Source: Curtobacterium sp. MCBD17_013
Lineage (GTDB): Bacteria > Actinomycetota > Actinomycetes > Actinomycetales > Microbacteriaceae
DNA: 64,000 nucleotides
Assembly: GCF_003234565.1 (NCBI RefSeq)
Contig: NZ_QKTU01000001.1
Location: forward strand, 434,001 to 498,000
Direction: 5' to 3'
The translations under genes and the position numbers were made by a program. The notes beneath the pieces are model-generated. The model saw only the letters and a list, made by a program, of their open reading frames with translations. It searched no databases and had not been told where the DNA came from. Positions 1-7,816 of this stretch are shown in pieces (the first letter of the stretch is position 1; every line of letters starts with the position of its first letter).

Positions 1-2
1 CC

Positions 3-212
3 GAGTGGGACGACATCGTGCAGGCCGACCCGTCGAGCCTCCGTGCGCTCGTCGGTCGCGCGATCGTGATCGACGCGCGCAACTGCATCCCGGTCACCGA
101 CTGGGTCAAGGCGGGGTGGTCCGTCCGATCCCTGGGCCGGACCGCCTCGGTCGCGGGTGCACCCGTGAGCATCGCCGCCGGGACGAACGACTTGATGGCC
201 ACGAGTCGCTAG
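3..212 (+). CDS. UDP-glucose 6-dehydrogenase, C-terminal fragment (5' end outside window)
   Basis: Only the last 69 codons are present, entered from the left edge in frame 3. The visible residues contain VIDARNC followed by a GWSVRSLGR segment, the usual ending of UDP-glucose/GDP-mannose dehydrogenases, where the C-terminal Rossmann-like domain holds a conserved D-A-R-N before the last strands. Such enzymes oxidise UDP-glucose to UDP-glucuronate with two NAD+ for surface polysaccharide synthesis. The catalytic Cys and the NAD domain are outside the window, so the substrate cannot be fixed. A strong hairpin follows the stop codon by 17 bases. Confidence 0.72.
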   Translation, partial: EWDDIVQADPSSLRALVGRAIVIDARNCIPVTDWVKAGWSVRSLGRTASVAGAPVSIAAGTNDLMATSR

Positions 213-229
213 CCCCGCGGGGAACCGGA

Positions 230-255
230 GGGCCCGTGTCGGCGGACACGGGCCC
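230..255 (+). terminator. Intrinsic terminator after the UDP-glucose dehydrogenase gene
   Basis: A perfect 11-bp inverted repeat (gggcccgtgtc and its complement) with a 4-base loop lies just after the stop codon. Only a short T-poor tract follows, as is common for terminators in high-GC actinobacteria. Confidence 0.7.
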
Positions 256-380
256 TTCGCCGTTCCCGCACACGGCCGGAGGTCCGTCCCGCGTCGCGCG
301 CTGCGGTGACGCTCGCGGGCGGCCCGGCCCGTGCCTCCCAATCCGTGCCTCCCGGCCGTCCTCCGCGGTGACGAGACGAC

Positions 381-414
381 GAGAGGCCCGCACCCTGGCG
401 GGTGCGGGCCTCTC
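381..414 (-). terminator. Intrinsic terminator of glnA
   Basis: A perfect 14-bp inverted repeat (gagaggcccgcacc and complement) with a 6-base loop lies 15 bases beyond the glnA stop codon on the minus strand. It can also stop transcription arriving from the left. Confidence 0.75.
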
Positions 415-429
415 GCGAGCGGCTGCGAC

Positions 430-1854
430 TCAGACGCCGAAGTACATCTCGTACTCGAACGGGTGCGGGCGCTGCGCGTACGGGAGGATCTCCTTCTCGT
501 ACTTGTAGTCGATCCAGGTGCGGATGAGGTCCTCGGTGAAGACGTTGCCCTTCGTGAGGAACTCGTGGTCGGCCTCGAGCGCGGCGAGGGCCTCCTGGAG
601 CGACGACGGCACCTGCGGGATGCCCTTGGCTTCCTCGGGCGGGAGCTCGTAGAGGTCCTTGTCGACCGGCTCGTGCGGCTCGATGCGGTTCTGGATGCCG
701 TCGAGCCCGGCCATCATCTGCGCGGCGAACGCGAGGTAGGGGTTTCCCGAGGCATCCGGTGCACGGAACTCGATGCGCTTCGCCTTCGGGTTCGTGCCCG
801 TGATCGGGATGCGGATGGACGCCGACCGGTTGCCCGCCGAGTAGACGAGGTTGACGGGGGCCTCGAAGCCCGGGATGAGCCGGTGGTACGAGTTGATCGT
901 CGGGTTCGTGAAGGCCAGGACCGCCGGGGCGTGCTTGAGCAGGCCGCCGATGTACCAGCGGGCGATGTCCGACAGACCCCCGTAGCCGTTCTCGTCGTAG
1001 AACAGCGGCGAGCCGTCGCTCCACAGCGACTGGTGCGTGTGCATGCCCGAGCCGTTGTCGCCGAACAGCGGCTTCGGCATGAAGGTCGCGACCTTGCCCC
1101 ACTGCTCCGCGGTGTTCTTGACGATGTACTTGAACTTGAGGATGTCGTCGGCCGCGTGCACCATCGTGTCGAAGCGGTAGTTGATCTCCTGCTGCCCGCC
1201 CGTGCCGACCTCGTGGTGGGCGCGCTCGAGCACGAGGCCCGAGTCGATGAGCTTGAGCGAGATGTCGTCACGCAGGTCGGCGGTCTTGTCGACCGGCGAC
1301 ACCGGGAAGTACCCGCCCTTGTACGCGGTCTTGTTCGCGAGGTTCCCGCCCTCTTCGCGACGACCGCTGTTCCAGGCGCCCTCTTCGCTGTCCACCTCGT
1401 AGAAGCTGCTGTTCTGCTTCACCTCGTAGCGGACGTCGTCGAAGATGTAGAACTCGGCCTCGGGGGCGAAGAACGCGGTGTCCGCGATGCCCGTGGACGC
1501 GAGGTACTTCTCCGCCTTCTTGGCGACCTGACGCGGGTCACGGGCGTAGATCTCGCCGTTCCGCGGGTTGTAGATGTCGAAGACCATGATCAGCGTCCGC
1601 TCGGCCCGGAACGGGTCGATGTAGGCCGTCGTCACGTCGGGGATGAGCTGCATGTCCGACTCGTGGATCGAGGCGAACCCGCGGATCGACGAACCGTCGA
1701 AGAGCTGCCCGACGGCGAAGAAGTCCTCGTCGACCGTGGAGGCGGGGATGTTGAAGTGCTGCTGGACACCGGGCAGATCCGTGAAGCGGATGTCGAGGAA
1801 CTTGACATCCGTGTCCTTGATGAACGCGAGCACCTCGGAGGAATCACTGAACAT
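430..1854 (-). CDS. glnA: Type I glutamine synthetase
   Basis: Makes glutamine from glutamate, ammonia and ATP in the cytoplasm and is the main ammonium-assimilating enzyme. The 474-residue length is normal for GlnA class I-beta. Visible landmarks are the N-terminal beta-grasp with the DGSSIRGF loop, the catalytic core with [19 protein letters not shown] and [10 protein letters not shown], and the C-terminal DLYELPPEE motif whose tyrosine (about Tyr402) is the adenylylation site, so control by an adenylyltransferase is expected. The ATG is preceded by GGAGAA. The gene is monocistronic: a hairpin follows it and a GlnR-type operator lies 72-109 bases upstream of its start. Confidence 0.97.
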   Translation of the reverse strand: MFSDSSEVLAFIKDTDVKFLDIRFTDLPGVQQHFNIPASTVDEDFFAVGQLFDGSSIRGFASIHESDMQLIPDVTTAYIDPFRAERTLIMVFDIYNPRNGEIYARDPRQVAKKAEKYLASTGIADTAFFAPEAEFYIFDDVRYEVKQNSSFYEVDSEEGAWNSGRREEGGNLANKTAYKGGYFPVSPVDKTADLRDDISLKLIDSGLVLERAHHEVGTGGQQEINYRFDTMVHAADDILKFKYIVKNTAEQWGKVATFMPKPLFGDNGSGMHTHQSLWSDGSPLFYDENGYGGLSDIARWYIGGLLKHAPAVLAFTNPTINSYHRLIPGFEAPVNLVYSAGNRSASIRIPITGTNPKAKRIEFRAPDASGNPYLAFAAQMMAGLDGIQNRIEPHEPVDKDLYELPPEEAKGIPQVPSSLQEALAALEADHEFLTKGNVFTEDLIRTWIDYKYEKEILPYAQRPHPFEYEMYFGV

Positions 1855-1925
1855 GTGAGTCGTTCTCCAATGGTTGGTGATGGCGGGGGCCAGGAGGCTA
1901 CCTCCGTCGAGGCTATTGACCCGGC

Positions 1926-1963
1926 ATTTCCCCGACGTGACTGCATTGTTTCCGGCATGTTAC
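1926..1963 (-). promoter_or_regulatory. GlnR-type operator upstream of glnA
   Basis: Read on the minus strand the site is GTAAC-n6-GAAAC-n6-GTCAC-n6-GAAAT, four half-sites in exact 11-bp register. This matches the actinobacterial GlnR consensus gTnAC-n6-GaAAC repeated twice. A TAGCCT -10-like hexamer lies just downstream at 1910-1915 with no recognisable -35, as expected of an activator-dependent promoter. The glnR gene itself is not in the window. Confidence 0.8.
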
Positions 1964-1979
1964 GTGGCGGTCGGCCCAG

Positions 1980-1985
1980 TACCCT
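1980..1985 (+). promoter_or_regulatory. -10 box of a probable leaderless promoter for the RDD gene
   Basis: TACCCT ends 7 bases before the ATG at 1993, so transcription would begin at or next to the start codon. No Shine-Dalgarno sequence is visible. Confidence 0.5.
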
Positions 1986-1992
1986 GGGTGGT

Positions 1993-2433
1993 ATGCCCGG
2001 TCCGACCTACTCAGCCCCCGCCGCCTCGTCGGACACCTGGCCCGGGAAGGACCTCGGGCTCCCGGCTGAAGGGTCCCGGAGCGTCGCTCGGCTCGGTCGT
2101 CGGATCGCTGCCCTCGCGATCGACGGTGTCCTGGCGGACCTGGTCGCCGTGGCGCTCCACGTCTACCCGTCCGGCCGCGACGTCGCCGAGGGCTGGTGGG
2201 TCCTCGGGATCTTCGCCGTGCTGCAGATCGTCTTCATCGCCGTGCTCAGCGGCAGCTTCGGTCACCTGTGCGTGGGGCTGCGGGTCGTACCTGTTCGACC
2301 CGGGTACATCGGCGTGGTTCGGCCGGTGGTCCGCACGGTCCTGCTGTGCATCGTGATCCCCGCGTTCATCTTCGACCGGGATCAGCGTGGGTTGCACGAC
2401 CGGATCCCGGGCACCGTGCTCGTCCGCCGATAG
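1993..2433 (+). CDS. RDD family membrane protein
   Basis: A 146-residue protein with the RDD-domain pattern: ARLGRRIAALAIDG near residue 36, a first membrane stretch to about residue 58, a second hydrophobic segment (WWVLGIFAVLQIVFIAVL), the GLRVVPV turn, a third hydrophobic stretch ending FIFD, and the closing DQRGLHDRIPGTVLV box typical of the family. RDD proteins are small multi-spanning inner-membrane proteins, some linked to ion exchange, most of unknown role. The ATG is chosen because a TACCCT box sits 7 bases upstream. It is transcribed divergently from glnA across a 138-bp spacer and is often found beside glnA in actinobacteria. Confidence 0.85.
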   Translation: MPGPTYSAPAASSDTWPGKDLGLPAEGSRSVARLGRRIAALAIDGVLADLVAVALHVYPSGRDVAEGWWVLGIFAVLQIVFIAVLSGSFGHLCVGLRVVPVRPGYIGVVRPVVRTVLLCIVIPAFIFDRDQRGLHDRIPGTVLVRR

Positions 2434-2470
2434 CCGAGCGCGCCCTCAGGGGACGAGGCGGACACGCGAG

Positions 2471-2558
2471 TTCCGCCCCCGGGAGCGGAGGGGGCCGACG
2501 TTTCGCCCCGGGAGCGGAGGGCGCCGACGTTTCGCCGCGCGAGCGGAGGGCGGAGACG
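2471..2558. repeat. Three imperfect 29-30 bp tandem repeats
   Basis: Three units sharing the core gagcggaggg and the ending ccgacgttt or gagacg run head to tail between the RDD gene and its terminator. They are non-coding, strongly purine-skewed on the plus strand, and diverge towards the right end. Confidence 0.75.
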
Positions 2559-2559
2559 A

Positions 2560-2589
2560 CGAAGGCCCCACAGTCGAGCGGGGCCTTCG
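2560..2589. terminator. Bidirectional terminator between RDD and DUF4191 genes
   Basis: A perfect 10-bp stem (cgaaggcccc with ggggccttcg) and a 10-base loop lie between two convergent genes. It ends 16 bases from the DUF4191 stop codon. Confidence 0.72.
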
Positions 2590-2605
2590 TGGTGATCCGG
2601 GGTGC

Positions 2606-3319
2606 TCAGCGAGGTCGCCCGGCACGCATGCGCGTCGGGTCCATGCCCTTCGGGATCGCGGACGCGGGGTTCTGGGTCAGCGAGTCGAGCCGGTTCGCGA
2701 CGGCGACGACCTCGTTGCGGTTGAGCGAACGCTTCAGACGGTTCATCCGCCGTGGCAGCCGGTGCAGCGTGACAGCGTCCTCGCCGTCACCCACGGCGAT
2801 CACGTGGAGCGCGACGTTCGGCACGATGCGGTGCACCTTGCGTCGCTCCTCCTCGACCAGGCGGGAGAGCGTCGCCGTCCGTCCCTCGGTGATGAGGACC
2901 ACGCCGGGAGTCCCGACGGCGCGGTAGACCGCGGCCTGCGACCGGGCATGCACGGCGACGGGCATCTCGCTCGACCGCCAGTTGCGGCGGAGGGAGTTCG
3001 ACAGGACGGCGCCGACCGCGCCGGGCTGGCCGTCGATCTGCGAGTACGCCGCCCGCTCGGCGAGACGCCCGAGCACGATGAGGAACAACAGGACGCCGAG
3101 CAGCACGCCCGCGACGATCCAGAGGATCTGGGCGAAGACGGTCTGGTTCGGCAGCAGGAACGCCAGCAGGACGCCCGCGAGCACGGGAACGCCGAACGCG
3201 AGGATGAACCACCCGAGCGACGTCGGGTCGGCGCGCCGCGTCATCTGGAAGACCTGGAACATCTGCTTGAGACGTCCGGGCTCCTTCGCCGTCGGCTCCG
3301 GGGTCGTGGTGCGTGCCAT
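2606..3319 (-). CDS. DUF4191 family membrane protein
   Basis: A 237-residue actinobacterial protein matching the DUF4191 layout: a short basic N-terminus with QMFQVFQMTRRADP, two adjacent membrane segments (about residues 36-55 and 63-83: LGWFILAFGVPVLAGVLLAFL and ILWIVAGVLLGVLLFLIVL), then a soluble domain holding RRNWRSSEMPVAVHARSQAAVYRAVG and a basic C-terminus (LPRRMNRLKRSLNRNEV). The function is unknown. The start at 3319 is favoured over the longer reading because a TATCCT box ends 6 bases upstream, suggesting a leaderless mRNA. It lies next to the lipoyl-enzyme genes, as is common in this order. Confidence 0.88.
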   Translation of the reverse strand: MARTTTPEPTAKEPGRLKQMFQVFQMTRRADPTSLGWFILAFGVPVLAGVLLAFLLPNQTVFAQILWIVAGVLLGVLLFLIVLGRLAERAAYSQIDGQPGAVGAVLSNSLRRNWRSSEMPVAVHARSQAAVYRAVGTPGVVLITEGRTATLSRLVEEERRKVHRIVPNVALHVIAVGDGEDAVTLHRLPRRMNRLKRSLNRNEVVAVANRLDSLTQNPASAIPKGMDPTRMRAGRPR

Positions 3320-3325
3320 GCGTCC

Positions 3326-3331
3326 AGGATA
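3326..3331 (-). promoter_or_regulatory. -10 box of a probable leaderless promoter for the DUF4191 gene
   Basis: On the minus strand TATCCT ends 6 bases before the ATG at 3319, and there is no ribosome site. Confidence 0.5.
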
Positions 3332-3503
3332 CGGCCTGCCCGGACACCGGTGATCCCGAGGTCGGCGCTGCGGGCGAACGAACCGTCCTGGTCCGTGTGG
3401 AGGGCGCGGGAGCCGTCGTCCACATGTGCCCGGCCGCCCGATCGTTCCCCTGGTGGATTCCGTGGCGGGTCGTGGCGGCGTGGGGACCGCGATGCTACCG
3501 GGC

Positions 3504-4691
3504 ATGGACGGATGGTTGCGAGGAAGGGACGGGCGACGGAACGGGCGGATCGCGCCACCGCAGGTCCGGATCACCCGGAGACCCGACCGGCGTACCCCGC
3601 GCGTCGACCGTGGACGGGGCCACGGTACCGAAGCGGACGGGGGTACCGACGTCGCCGAGGCGGTCGTGGTGGACGACCAGGGGTGGCCCAACTCCTGGAT
3701 CCCGTGCGTCGACGTGGACGCGGCTGCTGGCTTCCTCGGATGGGTGGCAGCGCGAGGTGTTGACGAGGACCGCCACCTCGTCCGCGTCTCCGCGTTGGCG
3801 GCCGGTCCGGACGGCCTCCCGACGGCGTTCGTCCGTCAGGTGGAGGGTCTCCCGCTGCCGATCGCGCTCGACGTGCTCGGCGGACTCACGGTCGGTGTCG
3901 CGGTGACGCTCGGGCTGCCGCTCGTCCGCCTCGCCGTGCGCGCCGCCGTGTCGGGCAGCACCCCGGTCCTCCTGCCGTTCGGCCCGGTACGACCGTCGGA
4001 CGTGCTCGTGGACCGCTCGGGGGCGGTCGTCGTCGCCGAGCCGCCCCCCGGCGCATCCGGGGGTCCGCCGCACCTGCCCGGTTCCGGCACGGAGAGCGCC
4101 ATGATGCGTTCCTCGGCGGCGGGACGTCGCCACCGCGCGCCTGCCGGTGTGGACGGCCTGCTCGTGGCGTGCCGCGTCGTGTGGGAGCGGGCGGACCCGC
4201 GTCTGCCCGAAGTCGACCGCGTGTTGCGCGCACTCGACGAGGCGCGCGCCGACGTCGACGGCTGGACCGATCGCGTGCCCGCGGCGATGGTCGCCGCGGC
4301 GGTGCCTCGCCCGGTCCGATGGCCTCACGACGCGACGTTCCCGGGCACGGTCGCCACCGACAGGGCCTCGCCGGCTGCGGTGCATGGGGGAGCGACGCGG
4401 TGGGGCGCAGGGGGAGCGGTGCGTGCCGGCGCGGGCCACGGCGACGGCGCGCCCGCGCCGCTCCCGAGCCGCGTGGGCACGATCGTCGGCGCGTTGTCGG
4501 CCGGTCTGCCGGTACCCGGGGGTCGGCGGCTCCCGCTCCGGGTGGCGATCGGCGGCCTCTTGGGCGTGGTCGGGCTCGTCACCGGGCTCGTGCTCACGGG
4601 CGGGCCGCGTGCGGCGACCGCGATGCCGGTGTCGCCCGGTGCGGGCACGACAGCGGCCCCGGTCCTCGTGCGAGGACCGGGGCCGCCGTGA
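3504..4691 (+). CDS. Hypothetical protein with a C-terminal membrane segment
   Basis: I do not recognise this 395-residue protein. The N-terminal half is soluble, rich in Val, Asp and Gly, and includes the stretches LPLPIALDVLGGLTVGVAV and PLVRLAVRAAVSGSTPVLLP. The middle (about residues 180-290) has an alpha-helical acidic part (WERADPRLPEVDRVLRALDEARADVDGW), then a low-complexity Gly/Ala/Pro linker. Near residues 350-370 there is one membrane segment (VAIGGLLGVVGLVTGLVLTG) and a short Ala/Pro/Thr tail, so a C-terminally anchored or single-pass protein is likely. The start could also be the ATG 12 bases upstream. Its last codons form half of a terminator hairpin shared with sucB. Confidence 0.6.
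   Translation: MDGWLRGRDGRRNGRIAPPQVRITRRPDRRTPRVDRGRGHGTEADGGTDVAEAVVVDDQGWPNSWIPCVDVDAAAGFLGWVAARGVDEDRHLVRVSALAAGPDGLPTAFVRQVEGLPLPIALDVLGGLTVGVAVTLGLPLVRLAVRAAVSGSTPVLLPFGPVRPSDVLVDRSGAVVVAEPPPGASGGPPHLPGSGTESAMMRSSAAGRRHRAPAGVDGLLVACRVVWERADPRLPEVDRVLRALDEARADVDGWTDRVPAAMVAAAVPRPVRWPHDATFPGTVATDRASPAAVHGGATRWGAGGAVRAGAGHGDGAPAPLPSRVGTIVGALSAGLPVPGGRRLPLRVAIGGLLGVVGLVTGLVLTGGPRAATAMPVSPGAGTTAAPVLVRGPGPP
4653..4686. terminator. Bidirectional terminator inside the 3' end of the hypothetical gene
   Basis: A perfect 14-bp stem (gcggccccggtcct and complement) with a 6-base loop overlaps the last codons of the plus-strand gene and ends 11 bases from the sucB stop codon. It can serve both convergent genes. 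Confidence 0.75.
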
Positions 4692-4696
4692 TCGCG

Positions 4697-6226
4697 TCAG
4701 TACCCGAGGTGCGCCGTGAAGTCGCCCGCCTCGAGCCGGTTCTTCACCGCGACGAGGTACCGCGCGGCGTCGGCACCGTCGATGATCCGGTGGTCGTACG
4801 ACAGGGCGAGGAACACGGTCGATCGGATGGCGATCGCGTCCTGACCGTCGACGCTGATCACCGCCGGCTTCTTGACGACGATGCCCGTGCCGAGGATCGC
4901 CGACTGGGGCAGGAACACGACCGGGGTGTCGAACAGCGCACCACGCGAACCGGTGTTCGTGAGCGTGAACGTGCCTCCGGAGAGCTCGTCGGGCTTGAGC
5001 TGGTTGTTGCGCGTCCGCGCGGCCAGGTCCGCGATGCTGCCGGCCAGTTCCGCGAGGCTCAGCTCCGCCGCGTCCCGGATGACCGGGGTCAGCAGCCCGC
5101 GCTCGGTGTCCACCGCGATCGAGAGGTTCTCGGTCTCCGGGTACACGATCTCGTCGCCCTCCACCGTGGCGTTGAGCTTCGGGTGGGCCTTGAGGGCTTC
5201 GGCGGCGGCCAGGGCGAAGAACGGCATGAAGCTGAGCTTCGAGCCGGTCTTCTGCTGGAACTCGGCCTTGTGCGCGTCGCGGAAGCGGGCGACGTTCGTC
5301 ACGTCGACCTCCACCACGCTCGTGAGCTGGGCGGTGGACTGCATCGACTGCACGGCCCGCTCGGCGACGACCTTGCGCAGGCGCGTCATCTTCTCGCGGG
5401 TGCCGCGGAGCGGCGACACCTCGGCGACGAACGGTGTCCCGCTCGCAGCCGGAGCCGTGGTCGACGCGGTGGAGGCTGCCGCTGCGGCAGCGGCCTCGGC
5501 GGCTGCGAGGACGTCCTCCTTGCGGACACGCCCGCCGACACCGGAGCCGGTCACGGTGGCGAGGTCGACGCCCTTCTCGTTCGCGAGCTTGCGGACGAGC
5601 GGGGTGACGTATCCGGAGGTGCCTGACGTGGTCGGGTTCGGGACCGTGGCCGACGTCGCCGGGGACTGCGGCGCCGCCGCGGGGGCTGACGGCACGGCGG
5701 CCGGAGGAGCGGGGACCGGCGCCGGCGGCGCGGGCACGGCGGCGGGCGGCGCGGGCACGGCGGCCGGCGGAGCGGCGGGAGCGGCCTGCGCGGCCGGCAT
5801 CGGCTGGACGGCGGGCGGCGCCGGCGGTGCCGGGACGGGTGCGGGAACCTCGTGGTCCTGCTCGTCCGTCGGGGCGGCGAACGGGGCCTCCTGGTCGGCG
5901 GCCTGCTCGTTCTCGGGCGCGACCGGCTCGTTCGACTCGACGGGCGCGGCATCCTGCGCGGGGGCGTCGTCGGACGCGCCCTGGTCGGAACCGTCACCGA
6001 TGCGGACCAGCGGCGTCCCCACCTCGACGGTCTCGTCCTCGCCGACGAGGATCTCCTCGACCACACCCGCGACCGGTGACGGGATCTCCGTGTCGACCTT
6101 GTCGGTCGAGACCTCGAGCAGCGGCTCGTCGACCTCGACGCGGTCGCCCACGTTCTTCAGCCATCGGGTCACCGTGCCCTCGGTGACGCTCTCCCCGAGC
6201 GCCGGGAGGTTGACGGATTCGCTCAT
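4697..6226 (-). CDS. sucB: Dihydrolipoamide acyltransferase (E2) of 2-oxo acid dehydrogenase complex
   Basis: A 509-residue E2 subunit that carries acyl groups on lipoyl-lysine and transfers them to CoA. Order of parts: one lipoyl domain (residues 1-80, lipoyl Lys43 in [12 protein letters not shown]), an acidic then very long Ala/Pro linker (about 90-205) with internal repeats, a peripheral subunit-binding domain ([16 protein letters not shown] to KEDVLAAA, about 207-245), and the acyltransferase domain ending with HRIIDG (catalytic His479 and Asp483). Whether it serves pyruvate, 2-oxoglutarate or both cannot be read here, since no E1 gene is present; actinobacterial homologues at this locus are usually named sucB. 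AGAGGAG lies 8 bases before the ATG. lpdA lies 70 bp upstream on the same strand. Confidence 0.92.
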   Translation of the reverse strand: MSESVNLPALGESVTEGTVTRWLKNVGDRVEVDEPLLEVSTDKVDTEIPSPVAGVVEEILVGEDETVEVGTPLVRIGDGSDQGASDDAPAQDAAPVESNEPVAPENEQAADQEAPFAAPTDEQDHEVPAPVPAPPAPPAVQPMPAAQAAPAAPPAAVPAPPAAVPAPPAPVPAPPAAVPSAPAAAPQSPATSATVPNPTTSGTSGYVTPLVRKLANEKGVDLATVTGSGVGGRVRKEDVLAAAEAAAAAAASTASTTAPAASGTPFVAEVSPLRGTREKMTRLRKVVAERAVQSMQSTAQLTSVVEVDVTNVARFRDAHKAEFQQKTGSKLSFMPFFALAAAEALKAHPKLNATVEGDEIVYPETENLSIAVDTERGLLTPVIRDAAELSLAELAGSIADLAARTRNNQLKPDELSGGTFTLTNTGSRGALFDTPVVFLPQSAILGTGIVVKKPAVISVDGQDAIAIRSTVFLALSYDHRIIDGADAARYLVAVKNRLEAGDFTAHLGY

Positions 6227-6296
6227 CAGGTGGACTCCTCTTCGAAGGCGTGGTGGTGTGGTGGTGCGGTGGTGCTCGACCGGGTCCGGCGGAGCG

Positions 6297-7670
6297 TCAC
6301 AGTGCGTGGAGGGGCTTGCCCGCGAGGTGCAGGAACGCCTCGCCGAGCGCCTCGTTCTGGGTCGGGTGTGCGTGGACCAGCGGGGCGACGTCCTCGGGGT
6401 GGGCTTCCCAGTTCACCGCGAGCTGGGCCTCACCGATGAGTTCGCCGACGCGCGCACCGATCATGTGCACGCCGACGACCGGACCGTCGACCACGCGCAC
6501 GACCTTGATCGAGCCGGACGTGCCGATGATGTGGCTGCGGCCGTTCCCTGCGAGGTTGTAGTCGTACGCGTCGATCTTGTCGGCGCCGTACTCCTGCTCC
6601 GCCTTCGCCTGGGACAGCCCGACCGAGGCGACCTCGGGGTCGCAGTAGGTGACCTTCGGGATGTTCTTGTCCTCGATGATGACGGGACTCAACCCCGCGA
6701 TCTCCTCGGCGACGAAGATGCCCTGCTGGAACCCGCGGTGCGCGAGCTGCAGGCCGGGGACGATGTCGCCGACGGCGAACACGCCGGGGACGCTCGTGCG
6801 GAGCCGGTCGTCCGTGAGCACGTACCCACGGTCCATCCGGATGCCGGTTTCCTCGTAGCCGAGCCCGGCCGTGACGGGACCGCGGCCGACGGCGACGAGC
6901 AGCAGGTCGGCCTCGACGGTGGAGCCGTTCTCGAGCGTCACGACGACGCCGTTCTCGTGCTGCTCGACGCCCTGGAACCGGACGCCGAGCGAGAACCCGA
7001 TGCCGCGCTTGCGGAACGCCCGCTCGAGCTGCTTCGACATCGCCTCGTCCTCGTTCGGGACCAGGTGCGGCAGCGCCTCGATGATGGTGACGTCGGCGCC
7101 GAAGGACTTCCAGACGCTGGCGAACTCGACTCCGATGACACCGCCGCCGAGGATGGCCACCTTGTTCGGCACGTAGTCCATCTGCAGGGCGGTCTCGGAG
7201 GTGATGACCCGCCCGCCGATCTCGAGACCGGGCAGGCTGCGCGAGTAGGAACCGGTCGCGAGCACGACGTTCTTGCCGGTCACGGTGCGTTCACCGACCT
7301 GCACGGTGGTGGGGGAGGTGAGTCGACCGGAGCCCTCGACCACGGTGATGCCGCGCGCCTTGATCAGCCCCTGCAGGCCCTTGTACTTCGAGGTGATGAC
7401 ACCTTCGCGGTACTCGATCACCTTCGGGACGTCGATGCCGTGCAGCTGGGCCCTGACGCCGAAACGCTCGGCGTCACGGGCGCCGTCGGCGATCTCGGCC
7501 GCGTGGAGCAGTGCCTTGGTCGGGATGCATCCGCGGTGCAGGCAGGTCCCGCCGAGCTTGTCCTTCTCGACGAGCGCGACGCTCATCCCGAGCTCCGCGG
7601 CCCGGAGCGCCGCGGCGTACCCGCCGCTGCCGCCACCGAGGACCACGACGTCGTAAGTCTCTTCCGTCAC
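6297..7670 (-). CDS. lpdA: Dihydrolipoyl dehydrogenase (E3)
   Basis: A flavoprotein that re-oxidises dihydrolipoamide and passes electrons to NAD+, the common E3 of 2-oxo acid dehydrogenases. The 457 residues hold an FAD-binding [17 protein letters not shown] (residues 12-28), the redox disulphide Cys43/Cys48 in [13 protein letters not shown], an NAD-binding [13 protein letters not shown] in the middle, the second FAD motif VFAVGDI, and the C-terminal dimer-interface [12 protein letters not shown] with the active-site His-Glu pair. The GTG start at 7670 has GGGAG upstream; the longer upstream reading is basic junk. It probably forms a transcription unit with sucB. Confidence 0.95.
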   Translation of the reverse strand: MTEETYDVVVLGGGSGGYAAALRAAELGMSVALVEKDKLGGTCLHRGCIPTKALLHAAEIADGARDAERFGVRAQLHGIDVPKVIEYREGVITSKYKGLQGLIKARGITVVEGSGRLTSPTTVQVGERTVTGKNVVLATGSYSRSLPGLEIGGRVITSETALQMDYVPNKVAILGGGVIGVEFASVWKSFGADVTIIEALPHLVPNEDEAMSKQLERAFRKRGIGFSLGVRFQGVEQHENGVVVTLENGSTVEADLLLVAVGRGPVTAGLGYEETGIRMDRGYVLTDDRLRTSVPGVFAVGDIVPGLQLAHRGFQQGIFVAEEIAGLSPVIIEDKNIPKVTYCDPEVASVGLSQAKAEQEYGADKIDAYDYNLAGNGRSHIIGTSGSIKVVRVVDGPVVGVHMIGARVGELIGEAQLAVNWEAHPEDVAPLVHAHPTQNEALGEAFLHLAGKPLHAL

Positions 7671-7784
7671 CTGGTGCAACTCCCTCGTGCGAGAGGGCCG
7701 ATCGGGCCCTCGTGGAACGCCGCGCCGCGGCGGCGCCCGGCGGTCGGTGCCCTGGTTCGGGTCCCGTGCCGTGTGTGAGCAGTC

Positions 7785-7807
7785 GGCGGATGACAAGCAC
7801 ATCCGCC
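7785..7807 (-). terminator. Hairpin in the pepA-lpdA spacer
   Basis: ggcggatg pairs with catccgcc around a 7-base loop, 10 bases beyond the pepA stop codon. A second stem (gagggcc with ggccctc) lies closer to lpdA near 7692-7710. Either may separate pepA from lpdA transcription. Confidence 0.4.
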
Positions 7808-7816
7808 GGAACGACC

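Noticed and set aside
331..2433. A 700-codon plus-strand frame across glnA and the RDD gene
   Set aside because: Only the last 147 codons (RDD) are real; the rest is the antisense shadow of glnA, a common effect of high third-position GC.
4872..7778. A 968-codon plus-strand frame opposite sucB and lpdA
   Set aside because: Low-complexity Ser/Ala/Gly and Val/Arg shadow; both lipoyl enzymes are complete on the minus strand.
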